DNA from: Lathyrus oleraceus
Taxonomy: Eukaryota > Streptophyta > Magnoliopsida > Fabales > Fabaceae
Assembly: GCF_024323335.1 (NCBI RefSeq)
Contig: NC_066579.1
Coordinates: 129,875,354 to 129,939,353 of the forward strand
Reading direction: 5' to 3'
DNA length: 64,000 nucleotides
Under the pieces are notes generated by a model that searched no databases, was not told the origin of the DNA, and saw only the letters and a program-made list of their open reading frames with translations. Positions within the stretch are counted from its first letter, which is position 1; every line of letters begins with the position of its first letter. Position numbers and translations under genes: made by a program. Positions 34,811 through 45,107 of this stretch are shown here, in pieces.

Positions 34811-35919
34811 GTGAGAGAGAAACAAAATTTCAACTGAACCAATGCTTCTGCACAATGATTCTATTTATAGAACCACTTGTGTGGGCTGCAAGCTAAAAAG
34901 CCCACTTAAGTTTATGTGGCCCATATTTTATGATATGCCCAAATCACTTAAGTGTGTGGTACCTTACCATATTTCGTATTCTACTTAAGTGTCCTGTACC
35001 GTACGATATTCTACAATTCACTTAAGTTCACTGTACTTTACGGTGTTCCTTATTTACTCTATCTCTTATCAATCCGTCCTTTTGTGTGTGACCCTGTAGA
35101 TTTTCGCGACATTAGCAATTATATTAAATCACGTATTTAACATAATAAACAGTGAGTGGTATCTAGCAACACATCACTGCTACCCAAGACACGAAAATGT
35201 CATGTGATCTGACAAATCCTTTTGTGATAATACTTATATGTATAATTACCCTTTTGCCCCTATGTCTATATTGAACACAAGGCATAGACCGTGCCATCCT
35301 TGTCCAGTTCAATATTGAGCCCGTAGACATTTATCCTATTACGTAGGATGGACAAATTCCATCTAGGTCACTCATGTCCCTTAGTATGCTTCGTGGAGTA
35401 CCCATCAACTGTCTTTATGGTCATCCAGTTACGGATAATGTTTGATCAAAAATAAAGCACTTGACTCTACATCTAGGGTCCATAGTGGTTTCAGGTCGAA
35501 GGGTGGTATACACCACTATCATCATGAGAATAACTTATGACACTTTTCATAACATTCTATATGGTATTATCATAGCGGGTCAATCCAGTATAAATATTAC
35601 TCATAATATTCATACCTATGTTTAACACTTGATAACTCTTTATCCATGATCCATGAGATGTGATCATCAGTCTATATTCATAATAGTCTTAATGCTTTAA
35701 TGTTATCCCATTTAACAACAAAGCTCGACTACGGATACTTTAAGAATAGTGTCCTTATGTTTAATGGGATCTCATGATTAAGTCACACTTGATACATTAA
35801 ACGGACTATCTATTCTAGGGACTTTATTATACAAACATAATAAATAAAAAGCCTTTTATTATTAATAAATAATTCGATACAAGTACCAAAAGTATTGGTC
35901 TCTAGGGCTTACACCAACA
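34811..35919 (-). repeat. copia 3' LTR, main part
   Basis: Minus-strand LTR start TGTTGGTGTAAGCC at 35919, continuing to 34811 and then, across E4, to 17025-16785. Contains a TATA box at 34861-34870 (minus) and tandem GTACnnTACG...CACTTAAGT modules at 34958-35050. The matching LTR is 39941-40495 plus 49960-50369. Confidence 0.8.
34861..34870 (-). promoter_or_regulatory. TATA box of copia LTR
   Basis: CTATAAATAG on the minus strand. E4 inserted about 50 bases downstream of it, separating promoter from the rest of the LTR. Confidence 0.65.
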
Positions 35920-35950
35920 ATCTCCCACTAGTACTAGAGCCAATCAGGCA
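35920..35950 (-). other. copia polypurine tract and residual internal sequence
   Basis: AGTGGGAGAT on the minus strand directly before the LTR start, the usual copia arrangement. Only these 31 bases of copia interior remain before the Ogre-like LTR. Confidence 0.75.
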
Positions 35951-36731
35951 TGTTGTACCCTTAAATTTGCCTCCCCCTTTCTCCTAAGCTTTCCATCCAA
36001 CCACATGACCAGAGATCACTTGCATACATTCATATGCATCATTCCTCATGAATTCAGAAGGAACTTGGGCTTGTAAAGCTAGGGTTTGTGTGGATATCAA
36101 AGCCCAAAGACATGGTCTAACCATATCATCAACACGGGGGATGTAAAACCCTAATAATGGTGGTGGAGGTATGATTTCAACAAAGTTATGACCAAACACC
36201 CTAGGGCCTTCAAAACCCTAGTTTCTCAAGGCAAGATCTCCATGAGGCTTCCCCAGGCCTTATCCTGGTCTCCAAAGCCCTAATCAGGAGATGGTGAATC
36301 AAATGAACTTGGTGGCTCCATTATGAATTCATGACCCTTCAATCTTCACCCTTTGTCATTTTTTGCTTGGCCTAACCCTTCTCGGAGCTTTGGTCTTGGT
36401 CCCAAGTCAATGGTTCTATTCATATGGTTGTGAATATGCCTTTGGTCCTGGTCATCTGAACAACCAAAATCCTTGTGTTTCAAGCCACTTGTTGGTCATG
36501 CCATTGGTTCATGGACACTTTGTCAAAAACCTAACCTTATGGTCTCATTTGATGGCCTTGTTCATGTACATTATCAGTCAAGTTATTTTTCAAAAGTCCA
36601 ACATCCAAGTCATAAAACAAAACAATTTGGAAACCAACTTCAAACCATTTGTTAATCCATTTCAATCCATTCCATGTCATTTTAAACCATTACATATGAT
36701 TCTACATAAGAAAATACAAAATTTGATATTT

Positions 36732-36935
36732 TTGACCAATTGTTGATTTTGGTCAACAGTTGACTTTTTGGTCTACTTTGACCAAAGTCAACCCAAAACC
36801 CTAATGCCTTAAAATTCACCATAATCATCAATCAATTGTCCATTTACAAGAAAAACACACCAAAAAAATTGAATTTTGACTAATTGTTGACTTTGGTCAA
36901 TAGTTGACTTTTTGGTCAACTTTGACCAATGTCAA
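36732..36935. promoter_or_regulatory. W-box cluster (TTGAC core) in Ogre-like LTR
   Basis: Twelve TTGAC cores on both strands in two clusters: 36732-36791 (five) and 36876-36935 (seven). TTGACC/T is the core bound by WRKY factors. The two clusters look like diverged duplicates. Confidence 0.6.
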
Positions 36936-38918
36936 CCTCCCATTTTTTTGATCATCCAAAACCTAATCTAGCCTTTTGCCTTGATTCTTCATCCAATTTC
37001 CATGTTTGGTTGTGTTATCTTTTGATTGCTTCATTTCCAAGTAAATGGCCTTGGTTCTACGTCATGCATACCATGCCTTGTTTGACATGTTGGCTCATCA
37101 AATCTTGGCCTTAGTCTTCCCTGAACCAGGTCTAATACAACACACTGCAGCATCAATAATTCCATCATCCAATTCTTAATTCAAATGCAAACTACAATGG
37201 AGAGTTTGAAGTCTACCTTGCCTTGTTCTCCCTTTACTATGCTTGCTGTAATGTTTGGCTTACATCAAGACCACCATATCATCATCATCATCATCATGCT
37301 AACCTTCCATAAAACATCTAAGAAAGGCCTACATATTTCTGAATGTTAACACAAATTCATCAGGAAATGGCCATGGCATGAGAAGCTGGTCGAGATTAGT
37401 AAGGCTGCATATCATTCACATCAACCTGCAAGAAAATACAAATCAGCCCAAGTTAGCTTGCAGTCATGTTCATTGCTTGGTACCACATTAAAATAGCAAG
37501 CATGCAGGTTATATATCTAGTAAGGAATCAAAACAGCTCCTGCCAGACATGTAAGGTCAAGTCGTGAAATCAACCAAAAGCACTGGCATTAGACCTATAG
37601 GTAATCCGGTCAAGACCATAACAGGTTTGCAAGGCCATACAACAGGAGGTTGGAAGTGATTTGTAGATGTACTTGGACCAAGCATTTAACCAAACCCTGG
37701 AAATGCATGCCCTGTTGCAGTAGCAATCCATCATGTCACTAAAATCGTGCAGCAACATGAGCCTACCACCAAACAACAACAACAACAACCTAAAAACCAA
37801 TTGGCATGTTCTTAAATAGGAGCTGGACAATGATGCTCCATAACTCTCCATCACACCAGTCCAACCTTGTATCTATCATGGAGCATGCTAACAAACTGTC
37901 AAGCATCATCATGTAACAGCATAATAGGTGAACAAATCAAGTCCTGCAGCAGGTTCCCTACAGTGCACCAACCATTCATCTAAACCATGACTTGGATTTC
38001 TTACCTTTTATAACCAACCTATCAGCACACAGTTGGAGGCACCATGTTGGAAAAAGCCAAGACAGAAAACCATGAGGGATAGAACCTTGAACAGGATTCA
38101 GGATCACATGAAACCAAAGTTGCACATCCAGCAAGATAATGCTACAAGGCAAGAGGCAATAAGAGCCATGAGCAAGTCCACCATAGCCATTACAAGCAAG
38201 CCTCTACAAGCAACTAAACAAATGCAAGGTCTTAGAGCTCTTACCAAGACATACCTTGTAATAGTCCAAACTACTGCAGTACACCATGAAGACACCCCAA
38301 TAGAAGAAAATTAGAGCAATCATGCAATTCATCATGATTCATCTTTCACCCATCACCAAGTCCAGCTTGTTGTAGCAAACCTATAAAATAGCATAGCAAC
38401 AATCAGCAGCAGGAAAATGGTTGACATGAGCTTAATTCATCATCATTCATAATGTGGTAGCAACAAGTGCATTCATCATGGATGGTATCTTACATCAAAT
38501 CCTTACCAACCAACATAGTGGACTTACAGCATTGCCAAAACATGGATTCACCATAGTCACAACCCAACACACTACATCAATGAACAACATTGCATCATGA
38601 GAAGCCAATGAAGTAATGCAGTAGTATTAACTAATAACCCACACATGAAACTTCCCAAACTAAGTCACAAGGTTTCAACTCACAAGAGAAAAACCTGTTC
38701 AACAGGTCATCTTGCATATTGGAGTTCAATTCCACTTAAGTGTAACCTACAACAGCCAGTCATTAACCTTAATCAACTAACTAAATCATAACTAACTGAG
38801 TGAGGTTTAACTAACTGAGTTCACCACTAACTCAGTGGGCCAAGATTAACTAACTTCAAACCCGAGTCTAACAGATTCCTAACCTCATTCCTAGCCTACC
38901 CGCATCCCAAACCTCATC

Positions 38919-38928
38919 TATATTTAAA
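38919..38928 (+). promoter_or_regulatory. Putative TATA box in Ogre-like LTR
   Basis: TATATTTAAA about 95 bases before the CT tract; spacing fits a start site just upstream of a pyrimidine-rich leader. Confidence 0.5.
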
Positions 38929-39010
38929 CAGATCCATCATCATCATTAAGACCTTGGACATTTTTGCTCAAAGCTCACTCACTTTGTAATCTATTCCCTA
39001 TCCCTCACCA

Positions 39011-39013
<3 letters not shown>

Positions 39014-39086
<73 letters not shown>
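39014..39086. repeat. (CT)n microsatellite
   Basis: About 36 uninterrupted CT units. Followed at 39169-39190 by a short GAA-rich tract. Open frames through it are artefacts. Confidence 0.95.
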
Positions 39087-39089
<3 letters not shown>

Positions 39090-39940
39090 AAGCCACTGAA
39101 GCTTCGCATTGAAGCTTCAATTTCACTTGAGCTTAACCACTGCATTGCTCACCATTCTCAAATTCAGAAGAAGAAGAAGAAGAAAGAGGAAGAAGAAGCT
39201 TGCAAAATGAGATCAAGACCTCACCTGCTGAAGTTTCCGATCGTCTTCTCCGATAAGTCCATTTCTCTTATGTGATATTTTCTTGTATTGAGCGTACCAG
39301 TATGTAGTATCTAGGCCAAGGAATGAAATCCCTATGGTGTAAGAGGTTAACTGATCCCAAATTCCATTTAATTTAAACTCAGAGACTTAGGGTTCTTCCC
39401 AAATGTCCTTCGATTTGGCCAATCCAGGAATCAATCCCCAAAATCGGTTCCATTTTCATCATCAGCGTGACCTTGCGCATGTATTCGTGGTTAGACCTTA
39501 GGTTTAGCTACCACCGTCACCAGTGACAGCCATCGGCGCGGTGGTCCACGACAAATAAACGGTGAGACTGAGGAGGAGAGTGTGAGCGTGCAGATGACCA
39601 ATTCAAACTTGTTGACTTGGACAAGTCAACAGGGAGATGTAATTGGGCTTAGACTTTTAGGCCCACTGAATTACTTTCATACACCATCATTTCGCTAATG
39701 CGTCCCCAGTTATTTGCAAAGGAATTGAAAACGGGCTTCTCCCGGCCCATTAGTGTTTTTGCTAGCTCACCATGCACATTCAGTTTGTAACCCCCCTGTT
39801 TGGAACGATTGTGGGAGTATTGGGCTTTGGAGTTGCTTTGGCTGAATAAAAAACCAACAATGGGCTCATTTGGCATCCCATTAGTCTGAATTCTAATTCA
39901 CACCCCATTTCACAATTGCACCCCCATTTTCCATTATTCA

Positions 39941-40495
39941 TGTGGTACCTTATCATATTTCGTATTCTACTTAAGTGCAATGTACCTTACGATGTTCTAC
40001 AATTCACTTAAGTGCATCGTACCTTACGGTGTTCCTTATTTACTCTATCTCTCATCAATCCGTCCTTTTGTGTGTGACCTTGTAGGTTCTTGCAACATTG
40101 GTAGTTATATTAAATCACGTATTTAACATAATAAATAGTGAGCGATATCTAGCAACACATCACTGCTACCAAGACACAAAAATGTCATGTGATCATACAA
40201 ATCCTTTTGTGATAATACTTATGTGTACAATTACCCTTTTGCCGTTATATCTATATTGAACATAAGGCATAAACCGTGTCATCCTTGTCCAGTTCAATAT
40301 TAGGCCCGTAGACATTTATCCTGTTACGCAGGATGGGCAAATTCTATCTAGGTCACTCATATCCCTCAGCATGCTTCATGGAGTACCCATCAACTGTCTT
40401 TATGGTCATCCAGTTACGGACAACATTTGATCAGCAATAAAGCACTCGACTCTACAACTAGGGTCCATAGTGGTTTCAGGTCGTAGGGTGGTATA
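39941..40495 (-). repeat. copia 5' LTR, truncated, part 1
   Basis: Homologous to 34956-35515 with about 8 percent difference. The TATA box and everything downstream (LTR 3' end, about 390 bp) are lost at the junction with the Ogre-like LTR. Cut at 40495 by E2. Confidence 0.8.
40491..40495. repeat. E2 target site duplication, left copy (GTATA)
   Basis: GTATA, identical to 49955-49959. The unbroken copia LTR reads GGTG-GTATA-CACC, so the target is the centre of an inverted repeat. Confidence 0.95.
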
Positions 40496-40729
40496 TGTTA
40501 GATGCCCAAAAGTGCTTATTTGAGCTATCATATGTGGGCATCTTTCACTCTATTTCCTTGCTAATGTGTTCAAAACCACCTTTGTTTCGGATGAAATGCA
40601 ATTAAACGATAAACGATCTTGGTACCTTTGATTTGTGTGTTATTGTGCAGGAAGAAGGCATGAAATAATTGAAAATGAAGACACAAGAAAGTTGGCAAAG
40701 GAACCAAAGAAATCAAGCATTCATCAGCC

Positions 40730-41102
40730 TGCTCGCTAGGCGAGGGCTGTGGCGAAGCACTCGCTAGGCGAGCGCCCAGTGAAAAGCTCCAGTAAAATAT
40801 CAATAAATTCGCTAGGCGAGCTGCTAGCGAAGGTGGTAGCGAGTTCGTTCAGTTTTGATGAAAAGCGCAGCCAGCACTCACTCGCTAGGCGAGGCTCTAG
40901 CGAGTTCCCAGCGAGGATTCCAGTAGCCAAACCTTTCAACCTCGCTGGGGCGAAGGTTGAAGCGTGTCCTTCGCTAGGCGAAGGTTTGTTCGCTAGGCGA
41001 ACATGACAGTCTGAGATAGACTGTGTCTCTGGGCGCAGGTGCCTCAGGTGCCTCAATTAGACCCTCGCTAGGCGAGCCTTTCTGCTCGCCTAGCGAGCAT
41101 GA
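40730..41102. repeat. CTCGC-TAG-GCGAG hairpin cluster in E2 5' LTR
   Basis: About nine variants of CTCGCTAGGCGAG (5-base arms, 3-base loop) on either strand, interspersed with TAGCGAG half-units. Two groups end in CATGACAG (near 40999 and 41098). Lies just upstream of the TATA box. Same cluster in the 3' LTR (48695-49067) and in E3. Confidence 0.85.
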
Positions 41103-41118
41103 CAGCCCAGTACAGCTC

Positions 41119-41126
41119 TATAAGTA
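41119..41126 (+). promoter_or_regulatory. TATA box of E2 5' LTR
   Basis: TATAAGTA in CTCTATAAGTAGC. Conserved in the 3' LTR (49084) and in both E3 LTRs. Transcription would start roughly 30 bases on. Confidence 0.65.
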
Positions 41127-41944
41127 GCAAGTGCCACTTTTGAGAGCCATACCTTAGTTTTACCTAATTTTTCCACTTTTGTACTTTCTTAGAGATATTT
41201 TACAGCATTGTTCTTGGGGGATTTTATGCCCTAGATTTCATTTCTCTTCATCTTGTAACCATCTTTTACAAAAAGAAGGTGGATTCCCATCCAATCTCGA
41301 TTATCCGACTTGGATGTTGATCAACCTTCTTCCGAAACTTGCCGACCAAGCTACCATGAAAATGAGTAGCTAAGTCATCCATTTGTCAAGGTTAGATGTA
41401 GGTGATTACTAGCTTTGTGTGTAAATGTAAGGATCTTCATGTGTAAACTCTTTAATGGTGAATATATGATGAAAACTTTGTTTCTATTTAAAACTCTTTG
41501 TGTTGGTTTATGATCGAGAGATGTTTACCAACTCTTGACCTAGGTTTTCATCCAATCTTGTTTATTAGCTAGAGATAGTAATGAATGATTTTGTTCACCA
41601 TAAGGTTGAACCAAAAATTTGTCATTTTGATAGATTGTGTTCGAGAGAAACAATGGATCAAAATGGGAAAACTCACAATGTGTGTTCGAGAGAAACATAT
41701 TGGGAGGACTTTGTGAAATGATTTATCATCTAAAGGAGTTTATAAGATTGTTGACCGAACAAATACATGCAAAGTGATCATCGAACCCTAACTTTGGCAA
41801 TATTTCTCATTTATTCAAACCAAAACTTTTACCGCAATTTATTACCTTTTTATGCAAGATAACGTGACAACCAACCAAAACCTTATTGTTACTTAAGCTA
41901 AGATTAATACAACCATCGAACGGCGGTGATATCTTACAATCTCT

Positions 41945-44278
41945 GTGGATACGATAACAAAAACCCGACACGTAAATTTACAACTAACAAAATGGCGCCA
42001 TTGCCAAGAGCAAGGAGAAAGTTCTTCGACCACAAATCCACCACCATTCATACCAAACATGGAGCAACCACCACCACCACCTATTTCTACTCCATGCATA
42101 AACAGTCCAAGGAACACCGCTCAGTTTGCCAACCACACAGGAAGGCAAGCTGAGATGAAAACGGGAACTCTAAATTTATTATATGGAAGTCCATTGACCG
42201 GAATGGACCATGAAGACCCATTTGCTTTTCTCACAAAATTTTATGAGATAGCATTGGCTGCCGGAGTGGATCAGGCTCAGGAGCTTTCGTTGTTCAGACG
42301 ATTATTTCCCCACGCTTTGCTCGGTAAAGCAAAGGATTGGTACCTAGATCAAACACCAGCCGTAATGACAGACTGGAACGTGTTAGAAGAGAAATTCATC
42401 GAAAGATTTTTCTCCCATAACCGATTCGTGGAATCCAAGATGGCCATCTCGGTGTTTTCACAAGGAACCAGTGAATCATTAAATGAAGCGTGGGAAAGAT
42501 TCAAGTCCATGCTTCGGAAATGTAAAGGGCATGGATTTGATGAATTGACTCAAATCCATATCTTCAAAAATGGACTTCAACCAAACTGCAAAACGTTGTT
42601 GGATGCTACCTCGAGTGGCTCTTTATTGTCAAAAAGTGCCGAAGAAGCTACAAACATTATAAATCGAATGGCTCTAAATGATCTTCAGAGTCAAAGTCGA
42701 GGCAACTCTTTGAAGAAGCCGGGAGTGCTTGAGCTAGGGACGAACGATGCCATCCTTGCCCAAAACGAGCTCATCTCACAACAAGTGGAACTCTTAACGC
42801 AACAAATTAAAGAGTTGAGAGAACCGTCTAAAGCTAAACAAATAGCTTGTTGTGAGCTTTGTAAAGGTGAGCATGACACCGGATTCTGTCCACCTCCGGG
42901 GTTTGAAGAAGTGAACTACATGGCAAACCAAAGGGACTACCAACCGAGACCACAACAACAACAACAACCTTATCAACCAAACCCTCAAAATCAACAACAA
43001 CATTTCCAAGGGAACCAAGGGTTCCAACCTAGAAGTAACTATTACCAAAACCAAGGTTATGGAGGTGGTTCTTCTAGCCGTCAAAACCCTCCTCAAAATC
43101 CTTATATACCTCAACAACCGCCGGTCGTAACTTCGAAGTTGGAAGAGACATTGACGCAATTCATGCAAATGTCAATGGCAAATCAAAAAAGCAACGACGC
43201 GGCTATAAAAAATCTCGAGACTCAAGTTAGGCAACTTGCTAAGCAACTCGCGGAACAACAAACCGGTCCTTCCTTTTCGGCAAACACGCAACCAAATCCT
43301 AAGGAGTATTGTAAGGCGATCACAACGAGAAGTGGGAGGGAGTTGATGAGTGAGAATAAAAAAAGAGTTGAGAGAGAAAATGAGGAGGAAATAGTTGAGG
43401 AAAATATTGATGGTGAAGTGGGGGAGTGGAGTGAAAAGGAAGAAGTTGAAAATAACGAAAAGAATGGTGAAGTTGAAAAGAAAAAAAGTGTGGAGATTGA
43501 GAAAAATACAAGTGATGAAGTAGTGGTGGAGACAGTAAAAAAACCTAGATGGAGGAGTTCGAGAATTGCTAAAGGAAAGGAGGTAGTGAGCGTTACTCCA
43601 ATCCAAAACCTTCCTTATCCTCATGCTCCGTCCAAAAGGGAGAATGAACGGCATTACGCCCGGTTCATGGGTATTTTTAAACAATTGCAAATCAACATTC
43701 CGTTTGCCGAAGCCTTGGAGCAAATGCCCAAGTATGCCAAATTCATGAAGGACATACTTACAAAAAAACGGAGGCACACGGAACCTGAGACAATCTTGCT
43801 TGATGCACGATGTAGTGCCATCATTCAAAAAACCCTCCCAAGGAAGGAATCCGATCCGGGTCGAGTCGCTTTACCGGTAACCATCGGAGACACCTACATG
43901 GGTAATGGCTTGATTGATTTGGGATCTAGCATCAATTTAATTCCACTGTCCATTATCAAAAGATTGGGAAATGTTGATATCAAACCTGCGAAGATGACTT
44001 TGCAACTTGCTGATAAATCTACCACTGCACCATATGGAGTGGCTCAAGACATGTTAGTCAAAGTTGATAAATTCTTCTTCCCGGTTGATTTTATTATTAT
44101 TGATATGGAAGAGGATGATGATGCTCCGCTCATCTTGGGCCGACCATTCATGAAAACCGCGCGCATGATGATAGACGTAGATAATGGTTTGATGAAGGTA
44201 AGGGTCCAAAATGAAGAGGTAGCCTTCCATCTGTTTGAAGCCAAAAAGCATCTCAATGATAAACATGATTCTTTCTGA
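41945..44278 (+). pseudogene. gag: E2 gag-protease, fused to LTR sequence by deletion
   Basis: One open frame of 777 codons. Its first 15 codons are LTR; after the primer-site remnant it enters gag at EQGESSSTTNPPP. About 220 bp (rest of primer site, leader and first about 45 gag codons, judged against E3) are missing. Then follow the Athila gag core, knuckle CELCKGEHDTGFC, Gln/Pro-rich region, Glu/Lys-rich coiled part, protease with DLGSSINLIPL and LILGRPFMKTAR. It ends at TGA 44276-44278 where E3 has CGC. The ATG at 41945 lies downstream of the TATA box, so a chimeric gag could be translated; alternatively starts would be internal. No disabling stop inside gag-protease. Confidence 0.85.
41993..42005 (+). 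other. Truncated tRNA-Asp primer site (E2)
   Basis: TGGCGCCATTGCC, 12 of the first 13 bases of the tRNA-Asp site, then a jump into gag. The remaining five bases of the site are lost. Confidence 0.75.
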
Positions 44279-44851
44279 ATCAATGCCACAGAGGAGAAGC
44301 TAGTGGAGGTCGCAAACCAGGTCCATATTTCTAATCCTTCCAAAAGACCTCTTATCGGAGTCTACCAACTTTCGACCAAAACTAAAGAAAACAAAATGGA
44401 AGCATGGTTGAATGAATTAGAAGCTTGTGGAGAACTTGTCTATCATAAAGAGACAAGGGAAGGCGTGGATATGACCAATATAGTGGAGGAGCCGAGACTA
44501 AAGCCACATTTGAAATATGTGTACCTTGATGATAACTGTGCTAAACCCGTGATCATTAGCAATAATTTGTCCACAAACGAAGAGAATCAATTGATGCGGG
44601 TGCTAAAAAAGAAGGAGGTTGTCAAATTAGTGGAGGCCGGGATGAATTGTTCTATCGCAGATGGTGAATGGGTGAGCGTTGTACAAATAGTTCCGAAAAA
44701 GGGTGGTATCAGATTTTATCGAAGGTTCATCAAGAACCTCTTGAAGACAACAAAGCCCTTGAGGAAGTTGCTCAACAAAATGGATCCCGGAAAGTCAAAC
44801 AACAAAGTGGATCGCGGAAGCTGCACAATTCCGTTGGATGCTCCTCTGTGA
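44279..44851 (+). pseudogene. E2 pol remnant: three joined fragments kept in one frame
   Basis: Same frame as gag-protease beyond the TGA at 44276, and open to 44851. Contains the protease-RT linker (LKPHLKYVYLDDNCAKPVIISN), the start of RT (KKEVVKLVEAG, VQIVPKKGGI), then directly the RT/RNase H connection segment (RFYRRFIKN) and finally the integrase terminus (CTIPLDAPL). Two internal deletions removed RT core with FMDD, RNase H and the whole integrase core, yet reading frame was preserved across both. No enzymatic function possible. Confidence 0.85.
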
Positions 44852-44860
44852 GCATCACAC

Positions 44861-44910
44861 CGTCGAGCTTAGCCGACGTTAAACAAGCGCTAGTTGGGAG
44901 GCACCCCAAC
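44861..44910 (+). other. Structured post-pol motif (E2 copy)
   Basis: Nine bases after the stop: CGTCG/CGACG stem (44861-44865, 44874-44878) and GTTGGG-6 nt-CCCAAC (44893-44910). The middle palindrome is damaged (AAGCGCTAGTT versus AACAAGCGCTTGTT in E3). Followed at once by GTAAGT. Confidence 0.78.
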
Positions 44911-44913
44911 ATT

Positions 44914-44919
44914 GTAAGT
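44914..44919 (+). promoter_or_regulatory. Putative 5' splice site before extra ORF
   Basis: GTAAGT, the plant donor consensus, four bases after the structured motif. Conserved in E3 on the minus strand. Pairs plausibly with the acceptor at 45739 (826-nt intron). Inference only. Confidence 0.45.
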
Positions 44920-45014
44920 ATTTACTGTTTTTTTTTGGTGTTGTGTGTGTTGGGTTTCCTAGTGCTAAAACCATGCTGTATAAACATGGATTGCTGCCTT
45001 TGAAAAGGCATTTG

Positions 45015-45107
45015 CTGTCATGCTCGCTAGCTGCTCGCTAGGCGAGGCAGTAGCGAGCTGATTCGCTAGCTGCTCGCTAGGCGAAGCAGTAGCGAGCGCT
45101 GCATGAC
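45015..45107. repeat. CTCGC/GCGAG hairpin cluster between pol and extra ORF
   Basis: TCATGCTCGCTAGCTGCTCGCTAGGCGAGGC-like units, tandemly doubled, ending in GCATGACAG. Same motif as in the LTRs. Would lie in the predicted intron. Confidence 0.8.

Larger units (their letters stand above)
35951..39940 (+). repeat. Ogre-like LTR sequence (Tat lineage), boundaries uncertain
   Basis: Begins TGTTGTACCCTTAAATTTGC, close to the Ogre LTR start at 11031 (TGTAGCACCTCAAATTTGC). About 4 kb of noncoding DNA with a dense TTGAC cluster (36732-36935), a TATA sequence at 38919 and a CT tract at 39014-39086. It ends in ATTCA where copia LTR resumes. The 5-base flanks (AGGCA and TGTGG) do not match, so it is not a clean solo LTR; a deletion into the copia LTR is likely. 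No gene seen. Confidence 0.55.
40496..41989 (+). repeat. E2 5' LTR, 1494 bp
   Basis: TGTTAGATGCCC to CAACTAACA. Hairpin cluster at 40730-41102, TATA at 41119. Seven differences from 48461-49954. Confidence 0.96.

Noticed and set aside
38964..39275. 103-codon frame through the (CT)n tract
   Set aside because: Repeat-generated LS-repeat peptide.
35951..39940. Solo LTR
   Set aside because: Flanking 5-mers differ and adjacent copia LTR is truncated, so a clean solo LTR is not supported.
40496..41102. CRISPR-like appearance of regularly recurring short palindromic repeats
   Set aside because: Plant retrotransposon LTR; spacing irregular, no cas genes, repeats are hairpin units of an LTR family.
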